NCBI RefSeq assembly: GCF_031143425.1
Contig: NC_090441.1
Coordinates: forward strand, 223,940,928 to 224,004,927
Reading direction: 5' to 3'
Source: Pleurodeles waltl
Lineage: Eukaryota; Chordata; Amphibia; Caudata; Salamandridae
Length of the DNA stretch: 64,000 nucleotides
A model generated the notes under the pieces. It ran no database searches and was not told the DNA's origin. It saw nothing but the letters and a program-made list of their open reading frames with translations. Shown here piece after piece: positions 46,936 through 57,471 of this stretch. The number at the start of each line of letters is the position of its first letter. The first letter of the stretch is position 1. The position numbers and the translations under genes were made by a program.

Positions 46936-47428
46936 ATAGATATGCCACTATGAGTGCAGAATCCCACAATGAGAGCAGTTAAAGTGCAAGTGCAACTGAG
47001 GCCCAAGGACCCCTTCTTGCCAAGGTCCACTGAATACTACTAAAAAAAAACAGATCAGAGACAACTTAAAATTCACATGCTGTGAATGAGGAATAACCCC
47101 ATTGCATCAAGGATATTCATGAATGTCTCAAGGCGCGTACACTCATCCCAGGTTGGAAGCAAGGAAAGTGCAAATACTATTGCGCCACAGCACCCAGTAC
47201 CGATATGACCGACCTCATGAATTTCAAGAATCTTGCAAATAATTATCACAAACCACCATTTAAACATTCATCTACAGCAGCTTTACAAGAGTGAATATTC
47301 AGCCATCTGAAGACAGGTGCCTCTGGCAGGTGAGATAAGTGCATCCACAGATGATGTGCTGGCGAGTCTCCCTTGACGGTTGACAGCATCTGCAATGACC
47401 ATCTTGGTCACTTCCCAGGTGACCCTAC
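46936..47428. other. Unassigned stretch
   Basis: No recognised gene or repeat. It is probably intron or flank of the SRCR gene. Confidence 0.35.
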
Positions 47429-47587
47429 CAGTGACGTAACAAAACATGAGGGCCCCCCCTGCACAGTACATGGAGGGCCCCCTTTCCAGACTCACTCAGG
47501 AGGTGTCAGGGCAGTGTAATGTGCTGAGGTTCCCCCTCTTGAGCTCGCCCACAGCACAGGGGCTGCGGGGCCTTTGTTACGCCACTG
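47429..47587. mobile_element. 159-bp hAT-type MITE
   Basis: Terminal inverted repeats CAGTGACGTAACAAA and, inverted, CAGTGGCGTAACAAA. The 8 bp on either side (gaccctac at 47421-47428, gatcctac at 47588-47595) differ at one position. An 8-bp duplication and CAGTG ends are hAT characteristics. It is too short to encode transposase. Confidence 0.78.
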
Positions 47588-48336
47588 GATCCTACAAGTA
47601 TGCGGTCACCTGAATCAGACTGAGTTGTCAAAGAAGTATTTGAATGTTAACAAACAGCTATGATGGTGGGTTAGATGTAATGGCAGGGATAGGAGCTGGT
47701 GGAGATACACATTAAGTGTTGCATGAGCCCTTGAGTGGATGGCTTGCGAATCGTCCTGGGCTGATGCAGACTTGTTGTTTCAAAATATTTTTTTCTAGTT
47801 TATTCAATGGAAGTGAATTTGCATCAGATCTTTAGCCACAGGCCCATCAGTCACAGTCTTGTAAAGCCTATGGATTTGTGATTCCTTGTCTTGAATAGTA
47901 CTCCATAGAAGATGCCTAATAGACCCCAAATCACCTGATTTTTATTTCACACAAATTGAAAGAAATCACGCATAAAGGGAGCAACCCTGGTGGGTCAAAT
48001 TAAACTCTAGTGGGGTTTGAGCCTGAGCCGTGCTTGACAGAAGCTGAAAAAGGTGTTTATAAGAAGTCATTAAACAAGGTCCAACTAAGAAGTTATGTGT
48101 TTTTATAAACAAGGGAGCCATAAGGCATTAATTTGCTGTCAATCACTTTACACATTACAGAAAGATCTGTAACCGAATGGTAATGAGAAGACGCAGGAAG
48201 GCAAAAGTTTGAGGGCTTTCCGTAGCAGGTCGAGCTTCCTTCAAGTATTTGGTGGTAGAAACCTGTTCAGTTCCCTTGCCCTTTATGAACCATGCCCCAC
48301 ACTTGAACCTCCTTTTACCAAAGACTAGAATCTTGG
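47588..48336. other. Unassigned stretch
   Basis: No gene or repeat recognised between two MITEs. Confidence 0.35.
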
Positions 48337-48875
48337 GGCCTGATTTAAGAAGAGTGGTGCTGCATCCAAGGCAGCTCTCCTTTTCTTGCGCCCCTTAGCG
48401 CCCCCTTCGGTTACCATGTGTGTCCTGTATTTAATATATGGTGCACCATGGCCAAGGGTTGGGGCAATAGCAGCTGACTTTTTGATGCTGTTGATGTACT
48501 GAATAGGATTAGTGCCAAAATGTTGACACTAATCCTGCACAGTACATAGGGGCCCATTGAAAGCAATAGTGTCCCCACTTTTAATGCCTGTTCTGTGCAG
48601 CCGTTAAAAGTAGCCACAAAAAATGTTGCAGTGGAATCTCTGAGATTACATTGCACCATTTTTGCAGTCCTCTTAACGGGGGAATGCCCCCTTGTATACA
48701 GCATGCCTGGTGCAGGCATAATTGTGGTGCAAGGGGTTACAAAGTTGCGCAATGCATGCATTGCACCACTTTGTAAATGTGGTGCAGTGATTTTGGCCTT
48801 GTCCGACCACATTAGCTTAAAAAAAATGACGCTATTGTGGCTCAAGGAGGCACTAGGCCTTCTTAAATCTGGGCC
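48337..48875. mobile_element. 539-bp MITE with GGCC...GATTTAAGAAG ends
   Basis: Left end GGCCTGATTTAAGAAG and right end, inverted, GGCCCAGATTTAAGAAG. A possible 4-bp duplication TTGG flanks it (48333-48336 and 48876-48879). The 'agtggtgctgc' block just inside the left end resembles the start of the repeats at 1738 and 46325, so the three may be related. Superfamily unknown. Confidence 0.65.
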
Positions 48876-48994
48876 TTGGTTTTTGACATGTTCATGCTGA
48901 GCGTGTTAACTTTCCTGGCTGGCCAGAGATCTTTGCAGACCTATTGTCATTTGGTCCATTAGGAAGGTTTCTTCAACTTGGCAAGTGTGCGGAG

Positions 48995-49002
48995 CAAGAT
49001 GG
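48995..49002 (+). promoter_or_regulatory. YY1-like motif at the second L1 5' end
   Basis: CAAGATGG in the context ggagCAAGATGGcgg, matching the start of the first L1 (28976-28983) although the downstream UTRs differ. The binding role is inferred from mammalian L1. Confidence 0.5.
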
Positions 49003-49885
49003 CGGAGCCGTAGAGCGGACGCAGCCCTGCGACCACGCCCACCCCGACTCCGGACGCCGAGGAGTGAGGACGCGCCCACAAGCACGGAAGCAACGAGAAG
49101 GGAGGCCCCTCTTCTTTGCACTTCCAGACTATGCCATAGCTTGGACAGCCGAGACGAGCACGCCGGGGGCGGCCCCCGAGGGCATGACTGGAATTGAAGG
49201 ACGTTTTCTTTTCTCAGCTGCTGGCTTTGATATTGGTTATAACCCAGCACGCTAGTGAGAACAACGAGGGAGGGAAGCATCGGCCTCCCCCAGGAAAATT
49301 TTTGGAAAAGCAGTGGGAGACATATGGAGGCAGCCCTGACGGATACTTCCTGCTACTCCCTCACTGCAGTTTTACGACATGCTACATACTTAGGTAAAGA
49401 AAAGAAGATACCTAGGGGGAAAAAAGGAGGAAGCAGTCTTCTATTTTGCCTGCCTGCTCTGCGCTTTCAATTACGGACTCTGCAAGGAAGAGGAGCAGCA
49501 ACCCCAAGTAATTTCAAGTAAGCCAAGGGGGGAGAAATGGTTTGAGGATTGTCTGAAATTCTATTAAAACACGTAAGTTTATTCACACTACCCTTCTTAA
49601 ACTTATTTTTTTTAAAAGGAAGAGGGAGAGAACCTTATTAGATCTTAAGGTATATATGATTGTAAAACTGGATGGCAGAGGGTCTATGGGGAGCCGCATC
49701 TGCAAACCAGGACTTCCCTAATGTTATTAACCACGGAGGTGGATATTACTCACTCGTGTACTTATCCCTGGACTACTAAGAGCATTATTAGAAGTGCGAT
49801 ATACGGCATAGCACACGATTTGATAACAGCAATAGTAGGGCTAACTAGCTTGGTAAAACTATTCCCCCCCTTTGTTAAAGGAAGG

Positions 49886-51598
49886 ATGGCGCCTAAAATA
49901 CTTCAGAACCCTGGAGATAAGACTGACAATGCTAAATCATTGTGTTCAGGAAAAGATAAAGGGGACCAGGCCGGGGCTAACGGACGGCCCACCTCAATTG
50001 CGGGGAGGCAACCTGGGAGAAGTACAACTGGCCAAAGTAAAGATCTTAAATTGAGCGATAACATAACCCCCCCTGAGGAAAATAGGGGGAAGAGTAAAAC
50101 TCAGGCCACTATCACTTCTTTCTTGACAGGAGGGGTACAAGAAACTGATACTGCCCTGCTAACCCCTATGCTGGGAGGTGAACAAATATCTACAGAAAGA
50201 ACACATGAGGGGGCCTCCAGCGAAAAATTCGGAAAAGAAAGATTGTCCCAACCATGAACTATAAGGTCTGACAGTGGCACAATGGAAAAATGGCAGGTGA
50301 CTCCCTTGACGCTGCAGCATGTGCCTGAGATACAAGGAAAGGACTTGAGCAACATAAAGCAAACACGAGGCAGCGCAGAAGAGCAAGGCAGACCACAGAG
50401 TTTAGGAGAAAGGGATAAGAGCAATGGGAAGGAGACCAAGAACTTGGACTGGTCAAAAGATACTGGGGATAAATTTTACTCATTAACAGAGGAATCAGAA
50501 CTCAGCAGCACTGAGGGGCACAGCCTTAATGACTCTGGCAGCAGCATATCCTCGGAGGAAGGGAATGCTTAATCGAATAATGAACTCACAGTGCGGCAGA
50601 GGCACCGCCAGCGCAAGTGCATCAAAACGAGGTCTGATCTACAGGAGGGTACTGAATTCTCCGCCTCTAGCGGGAACAGGACTATGAAGTGGGATTACTC
50701 CAGTATCAATCTTACAGATGTAGCCTTCACAACGAATAAACCAAATATGAGCGATCAGCAGCCGTCAAGGAATATGGGCAGAGGAGACAATATCGAGGGT
50801 ACAAAGAGCGACATATGCGCAGCGAGCACAGACGCTGGGATGCTACAATCAATATTTAACACAATCAAAGAATTACAAATGGAAACTCGGGTAGAAAGTC
50901 GCAGAGACAGAATTGCTACAAAACGGCTGCAAGGATCAGTGCGTAAGGTGGCCAAATCATGTACTGAGATAGAAACTAAGCTAGGCACAATGGAAGAGAG
51001 GATAGTAGCGGTCGAAGAGGATGTTGACTTGCTGAAACAACAAAATGCCACGCAAGAAAGCCAAATGACTGACGTGATGTGGAAACTGGAAGATTTGGAG
51101 AACCGGCATAGAAGGAATAATCTACGCTTCCTGGGCATAGAGGAAGGGCTGGAAGGAAATGACATTCGGGACTACATGATCAAGCTTGTGCAGAGAGCGT
51201 TTCCCGAACTGAACCACTGGGACTGGAACAATGAGATACAGCGGGCACATAGATTTCCCCCGACCAGGAGGGAGGGGGCGCACCCAGCTCCTTCAAAATA
51301 TCCTAGAGCCATTTTGGTGGCTTTTGGGAATTTTTTACTGCGTCAGGCAGTTTTTGATAAAGCACTCCCTAATACCCCTCGACAGCTAGAAGGGGTTACC
51401 TTCTTTACACAACCAGATTTTTGTCAATACACTGTGGAGCGGAGATGGCGGCTTCGACAGCTGATCAAACCCTTCTTTGATAAGGGAGGAGAGGCTTACT
51501 TGATCTCCCCTGCTCGGCTGAAAACAGTGGTTAATGGGAAAGTGAGATGGTTTACGTCAGAGATCCAGGCAAAGGAATATCTGATGGAGTTGAAATAA
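49886..51598 (+). pseudogene. L1 ORF1 of about 570 codons with two in-frame stops
   Basis: The frame opens at ATG 49886 (MAPKILQNPGDKTDNAKSL, with a purine at -3 and G at +4) and runs to TAA at 51596-51598. It is broken only by TGA at 50255-50257 and TAA at 50570-50572; all parts share one frame. The N-terminal ~230 codons are polar and Ser/Glu-rich, longer than a mammalian ORF1p N-terminus. A coiled coil follows (about 50900-51090), then the RRM boundary LENRHRRNNLRFLGIEEGLE (about 51097-51156) and the C-terminal domain with FFTQPDFCQYTVERRWRL. This is the Transposase_22/L1 ORF1p architecture. It was probably a functional RNA-binding chaperone until recently. Confidence 0.82.
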
Positions 51599-51949
51599 TG
51601 ATGTTCTTTTTTTAGATATAAAAGATCTCGGTGGTGGGCGGGGCATTCTGCATCTACACTTCGCCAACACTCGAGCCTAGAGGCTCGATTGCTCTACAAG
51701 AAAGGGGGGGCTGGCTGAGAGGGAGGGCCCCCAGCCACCCCTTGGGGGGAGGGAGGGAAGGGAGGAGGACAGATGGGTGTGTGGTGGGTTGGGGGGTTTG
51801 AAGGGGATGAGAGGTGGGAAGGAGGGGGGGAAGGGGCAGAGAGGGACAGAACGATTGGCACAGAAACAGAATAAAAGGACCAGAGAGAGCAGAGAAAGTA
51901 AGGTCTACGTAAGAGTATACACAATGGGAGTAAAAGGCCAAATAGGAAG

Positions 51950-52154
51950 ACTGGCGGAGACCGCCAAAAGACCGCACCGGCGGTCATTTTGACTTTCCCG
52001 CTGGGCCGGCGGGGGCGACCGCCAAAAGGCCGCCCGCCTGCCCAGCGGGAAAGCCCCAGCAACGATGAAGCCGGCTCCGAATGGAGCCAGCGGAGTTGCT
52101 GGTGTGCGACGGGTGCAGTGGCACCCGTCGCGATTTTCAGTGTCTGCTTTGCAG
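51950..52154. mobile_element. Poly-hairpin MITE fragment, copy 4
   Basis: Internal modules of the MITE family (the 'ttcccgctgggccggcgg' hairpin, the GCCGGCTCC hairpin, the CGACGGGTGCA hairpin and the first arm of the TTTTCAGTGTCTGC hairpin), broken off at the second arm at about 52154. Terminal repeats are absent on both sides. Confidence 0.75.
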
Positions 52155-52844
52155 TTACTGACTTGCACATTGGAATGGAGCCATCAACATACTTAGTGGA
52201 GATGTAAGCAGACCACCTAGATGTAGAGATATTAATTCATTACCTTGTTGAATAGCCGTGTAAGAATTTGTGGACCATTGGTCACACTTTTTGGAGTTAT
52301 TGAATTTCTTTTGCTTCAAATATGGCAATATGGTTCATCTTGCAACCACTGTTTTTCTTCATACAGAAATTGGCGGTAACTTTTTCATATGGTTATCAGT
52401 TCTTTCTTCAAGGAAAAATCAGTTTTGTCCTTATTCACAACTCTTACAATTCTATGTAATTGTCTTTTTAAGATTACTAGACCTTACTATTCTACAAGTA
52501 GGAGAGGATGAATACTATGTTCCTCGTGGTGTTGCTTCCTGTCGGGCGGGGGTGGTTTAATAGGGTGAAATCAGATCAGCCTTCAATCAGACGTTGGTTT
52601 ACTTTTTGTCAAAGTGGATAAAAGAGACATCAATTTCTATGTAGTTATGTTATTTAATTCAGAATTTAACCTGAGCCTTTTGATCATTTCCATTTCTGAT
52701 CGTGGGTCGAATACTGTTACTTTTCTCAAAGGAAGAGCCTTTACTGGGAAACAAACACAACAGGAAGCATAATCACTGGTGAGCCTCTGATGTAAGCTAT
52801 GCGTAAATCTTGTGTCATGGTCGCATATATTTCTGCCACTCAAT
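52155..52844. other. Unassigned AT-rich stretch
   Basis: No gene or repeat recognised. One plus-strand frame of 96 codons (52270-52560) has no recognisable motif. Confidence 0.35.
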
Positions 52845-53250
52845 GAGCCTAAATCTTGGACATTCAGAGCAGAGGTAACTTTAATGCTAGGATCCGTGCT
52901 TCTAGCTGGGCAAGTTTAATGACCATAAACCTTGGATGTTCAGAGCAGAGGTAAGTGTAATGCTAGAGTTGGTGCTTCTTGCTGGACAAGTTTAATGACC
53001 ATAAACCTTGGATGTTTAGAGCAGAGGTATGTGTAATGCTAGTGTTGGTGCTTCCAGCTGGACAAGTTCAATGACCATACACCTTGGATGTTCAGAGCAG
53101 AGGTAAGAGTAATGCTATCATTGGTGCTTCTAGCTGGACAAGTATAATGACCATAAACCTTGGATGTTTAGAGCAGAGGTAAGTGTAATGCTGGCATCGG
53201 TGCTTCTAGCTGGACAAATTCAATGGCCATAAATCTTGGAGGCTCAGAGG
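52845..53250. repeat. 76-bp tandem repeat, about 5.3 copies
   Basis: Units start at about 52845, 52921, 52997, 53073, 53149 and 53225 (core 'gaccataaaccttggatgtt'). Each complete unit contains AGGTAAG or a one-base variant, matching a 5' splice-site consensus on the plus strand. The last unit is cut by the LTR at 53251. Confidence 0.93.
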
Positions 53251-53968
53251 TGTAGGAAAGTACCATCTTGCCTGGCATGTTACCCCCATATTTCACTGTA
53301 TATATGTTGTTTTAGTTGTATGTGTCACTGGGACCCTGCCAGCCAGGGCACCAGCGCTCATAAGTGTGCCCTCTATGTGTTACCTGTGTTATGACTAACT
53401 GTCTCACTGAGGCTCTGCTATCCAGAACCTCAGTGGTTATGCTCTCTCATTCTCTTTCCAAATTGTCACTAACAGGCTAGTGACCAATTTCAGCAATTTG
53501 CATTGGCATACTGGAACACCCTTATAATTCCCTAGTATATGGTACTGAGGTACCCAGGGTATTGGGGTTCCAGGAGATCCCTATGGGCTGCAGCATTTCT
53601 TTTGCCACCCATAGGGAGCACTGACAATTCTTACACAGGCCTGCCACTGCAGCCTGAGTGAAATAAAGTCCACGTTATTTCACAGCCATTTACCACTGCA
53701 CTTAAGTAACTTATAAGTCACCTATATGTCTAACCTTTACATGGTAAAGGTTAGGTGCTAAGTTACTTAGTGTGTGGGCACCCTGGCACTAGCCAAGGTG
53801 CCCCCACATGGTTCAGGGCAAATTCCCCGGACTTTGTGAGTGCGGGGACATTACACGCGTGCACTATACATAGGTCACTACCTATGTATAGCTTCACAAT
53901 GGTAACTCCGAATATGGCCATGTAACATGTCTATGATCATGGAATTGCCCCCTCAATGCCATCCTGGC

Positions 53969-54994
53969 GGTGGGAGCAAACCTACTAATAGCCAATCCAA
54001 GGGAGTAGATGGGCTCACTTTTGGTAATTTAGTTGGGGCTGGTCTGATTAGGGAGACCACAGAGGCTGTGTTAGTGTCTGAGGGGGCTATTGATTTAGCC
54101 ACCTTGGTTGCTTGTCCCCTTAACATGGATAAGTACAAGCAACTACCCCTAATAAATGGTGTTGAGGTTCAGGCCTACAGGGACACAGGTGCCAGTGTTA
54201 CAATGGTAATAGAGAAGCTGGTCCACCCTGAACAACACCTACTTGGTCACCAGTACCAAGTAACCGATGCTCATAACAACACTCTTAGCCACCCCATGGC
54301 TGTTGTGAATCTCAACTGGGGGGGGGGGGTTACTGGTCTAAAGAAAGTTGTGGTTGCCTCAGATTTACCTGTAGACTGTCTATTAGGGAATGATTTAGAG
54401 GCATCAGCTTGGGCAGAAGTGGAGTTGGAGGCTCATGCATCAATGCTGGGCATTCCAGGGCATATTTTTGCTTTGACCAGGGCTCAGGCCAAAAAGCAAA
54501 AAGGACAGGGTGACTTGAATCCTGGAAGAATGGGCCAAGTGCTCCCTAAAGCTAGGTTTAGTAAAGGGAAAACACTAACTACTATTCCTCCCTCTACAAT
54601 GGATTCTAATTCTGAGGAAGAGGAATTTCCACCCTGTGCAGAACCTACACCAGAGGAGCTGGAAGCAGACACTGCTGAGCTTTTGGGTGAAGGGGGGCCT
54701 GCCAGGGAGGAGCTGAGTGTGGCACAGCATACCTGTCCCACACTAGAGGGTCTAAGGCAGCAAGCTGTCAAACAAGCAAATGGGGATGTCAGTGACTCAC
54801 ACAGAGTTTATTGGGAGGACAACCTCTTGTACACTGAAGCAAGGGATCCAAAACCTGGAGCTGCCAGGAGATTGGTGATTCTTCAGGAGTACAGAAAGTT
54901 CCTCCTAACTCTAGCCCACAACATTCTCTTAGCTGGACATTTGGGGCAAAATGAAAACTTGGGACAGTCTTGTTCCCTTGTTTCAATGGCCTAG
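53969..54994 (+). pseudogene. Protease and integrase N-terminus
   Basis: The frame starts in mid-gag just after the zinc knuckle. The retropepsin-like protease has its catalytic DTGAS at 54182-54196 and a flap-like VDCLLGNDLE segment. A Glu-rich linker (EEEEFPP) joins it to the start of the integrase zinc-binding domain, with no reverse transcriptase between. A frameshift near 54945 moves integrase to another frame. The nominal open frame upstream reaches into the LTR and has no real start codon. Confidence 0.88.
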
Positions 54995-55729
54995 AATGTC
55001 AGAGGACACAAAGGAATTTTGTGAGTCCTGTGAAACCTGTCAAGCCAGTGGCAAGACAGGTGGCACTCCAAAGGCACCCCTTATTCCACTGAGTGTGGTT
55101 GGGGTTCCCTTTGAAAGGGTAGGGGTTGACATAGTTGGCCCCCTTGACCCTCATACTGCTTCAGGCAATAGGTATATCTTGGTGGTAGTGGACCATGCCA
55201 CCAGATATCCTGAAGCAATCCCTCTAAGGACCACTACAGCTCCTGCAGTGGCAAAGGCCTTCCTGGGAATCTTTTCCAGGGTGGGCTTCCCAAAAGAGAT
55301 GGTATCAGACCGGGTAAGCAATTTCATGTCCGCTTACTTAAAGGCCATGTGGAAGGAGTGTGGTGTTACATACAAGTTCACCACACCCTATCAGCCACAA
55401 GCAAATGGACTGGTGGAGAGATTTAACAAAACTCTCAAAGGCATGATTATGGGACTCCCTGAAAAACTCCGCAGGAGATGGGATATCCTGTTACTTGCCT
55501 CCTTTTTGCTTACAGGGGGGTACCCCAGAAAGGAGTGGGCTTCAGCCCCTTTGAACTCCTATTTGGTCACCCTGTGAGAGGTCCTCTTACACTTGTTAAG
55601 GAGGGTTGGGAACAACCTTTAAAAGCTCCAAAGCAAGACATAGTGGACTATGTACTTGGTCTAAGATCTAGGATGGCTGAGTACATGAAAAAGGCCAGTA
55701 AAAACCTTCAGGCCAGCCAAGAGCTCTAA
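54951..55729 (+). pseudogene. Integrase zinc finger and catalytic core
   Basis: The HHCC domain is complete: H in AHN and GHLG before the shift, then the CxxC of SCETCQ. The DDE core follows: VGVDIVGPL (first Asp), VSDRVSNF (second Asp; usual family reading SDRG) and NGLVERF (Glu). A second frameshift near 55490 returns to the protease frame, so the two shifts cancel. An in-frame stop ends this part at 55727-55729 and a further stop lies near 55767. The enzyme would insert element cDNA into chromosomes. Confidence 0.87.
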
Positions 55730-55783
55730 AAGCAATGGCATGACCAGAAAGCTGTTTTGGTTCAGTAACAACCAGGGCAGAAA

Positions 55784-57439
55784 GTGTGGGTCTTGGAGCC
55801 TGTGGCCCCAAGAGCACTCCAAGACAAATGGAGTGGACCTCACATAATTGTTGAAAAGAAGGGTGAAGTCACCTACTTAGTTGACTTAGGCACTGCCAGG
55901 AGTCCCCTTAGGGTGCTCCATGTCATTCGCCTGAAACCCTACTATGACAGGGCTGATCTCACCCTGCACATGGCAACTGATGAGGGACAGGAAGAAGAGA
56001 GTGACCCTCTCCCTGATCTCTTCTCTTCCACAGAACAAGATGCTCTAGTGGAAGGTGTAGTACTGGCAGATTGTCTTACTGCTGAGCAGAAAGACCACTG
56101 CATAAATCTCCTGGGTCAGTTTTCTGAACTCTTCTCTACTGTGCCAGGTACCACTTCTTGGTGTGAGCACACTATAGATACTGGAGACAGCTTGCCTGTC
56201 AAAAGTAAGATCAATAGGCAGCCTGACCATGTCAGAGACTGCATAAAGCAAGAGGTGCAGAAAATGCTTGAACTGGGAGTGGTTGAGCACTCTGAAAGTC
56301 CATGGGCCTCTCCTGTTGTACTTGTACCAAAACCACATTCCAAGGATGGAAAGAAGGAAATGCGGTTTTGTGTAGACTACAGAGGTCTCAACCAGGTAAC
56401 CAAAACTGATGCTCACCCTATACCCAGGCCAGATGAGCTAATAGATACACTGGCATCTGCTAAGTATCTAAGCACTTTTGATTTGACTGCAGGGTATTGG
56501 CAGATCAAATTATCAGAAGATGCAAAAGCAAAAACTGCATTTTCAACCATTGGAGGCCATTACCAATTCACAGTAATGCCTTTTGGATTGAAAAATGCAC
56601 CTGCCACTTTTCAAAGGTTGGTGAATACAGACCTGCAAGGGCTGGAAGCTTTTAGTGCAGCAGTTTTGGAGGCCCTGCAAAAGGCAGGCCTCACTATCAA
56701 GGCTTCAAAGTGCAAGATAAGGCAGGGGAAGGTGGTTTATCTGGGACACCTGGTAGGTGGAGAACAGATTGCACCACTTCAGGGGAAAATCCAAACTATT
56801 ATAGATTGGGTTCCCCCTACTACTCAGACTCATGTGAGAGCCTTTTTAGGCCTCACTGGGTACTATAGGAGGTTCATAAAGAACTATGGCTCCATTGCAG
56901 CCCCTCTTAATGACCTCACATCTAAAAAAATGCCTAAGAAGGTATTATGGACAGCAAACTGTCAGAAAGCTTTTGAGGAGCTGAAGCAGGCCATGTGCTC
57001 TGCACCTGTCTTGAAAAGCCCCTGTTACTCCAAAAAATTCATTGTCCAAACTGATGCATCTGAATTAGGGGTAGGGGCAGTCTTATCACAACTTAATTCT
57101 GAGGGCCAGGATCAACCTGTTGCTTTTATCAGCAGGAGGTTGACCCCTAGAGAAAAGCGTTGGTCTGCCATAGAGAGGGAGGCCTTTGCTGTGGTCTGGG
57201 CACTGAAGAAGTTAAGGCCATACCTGTTTGGCACTCACTTCATTGTTCAGACAGACCACAAACCTCTACTTTGGCTAAAACAAATGAAAGGTGAAAACCC
57301 TAAATTATTGAGGTGGTCCATATCTCTACAGGGGATGGACTATACAGTGGAACATAGACCTGGGAGTACCCACGTCAATGCAGATGGACTCTCCAGATAT
57401 TTCCACTTAGACAATGAAGACTCATCAGGTAATGGCTAG
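55784..57439 (+). pseudogene. Integrase tail, reverse transcriptase without YxDD, RNase H
   Basis: 551 codons without interruption. Residues about 1-50: GPY/F-like integrase C-terminus (WSGPHIIVEKKGEVTYLVDL). Residues about 85-300: reverse transcriptase with VVLVPKPHSKDGKKEMRFCV, YRGLNQVTKTDAHPIPRPDE, the catalytic FDLTAGYWQI and MPFGLKNAPATFQRL. An in-frame deletion near residue 292 (about 56660) removes the YxDD box, so polymerase activity is impossible. Residues about 420-545: RNase H with QTDASELGVGAVLSQ, EREAFAVVWALKKLRPYLFG, TDHKPLLWL and HVNADGLSR. Stop TAG at 57437-57439, 32 bp before the 3' LTR. Confidence 0.9.
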
Positions 57440-57457
57440 TCTTATTGTCCTTCGTTT

Positions 57458-57468
57458 GGGGGGGGGGG
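57458..57468 (+). promoter_or_regulatory. Polypurine tract
   Basis: Eleven Gs, 3 bp before the 3' LTR start (57472). In LTR elements this RNase-H-resistant tract primes plus-strand DNA synthesis. Confidence 0.85.
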
Positions 57469-57471
57469 TTG

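Larger units (their letters stand above)
48988..51945 (+). mobile_element. Second L1-type LINE, 3'-truncated
   Basis: It starts near 48988 with a CAAGATGG core at 48995-49002, continues through a ~0.9-kb GC-rich 5' UTR, ORF1 (49886-51598) and a G-rich inter-ORF region (51650-51870) like the one in the first L1. ORF2 is absent; sequence related to the poly-hairpin MITE begins near 51950. No target duplication was found, so deletion after insertion is likely. The exact ends are approximate. Confidence 0.75.
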
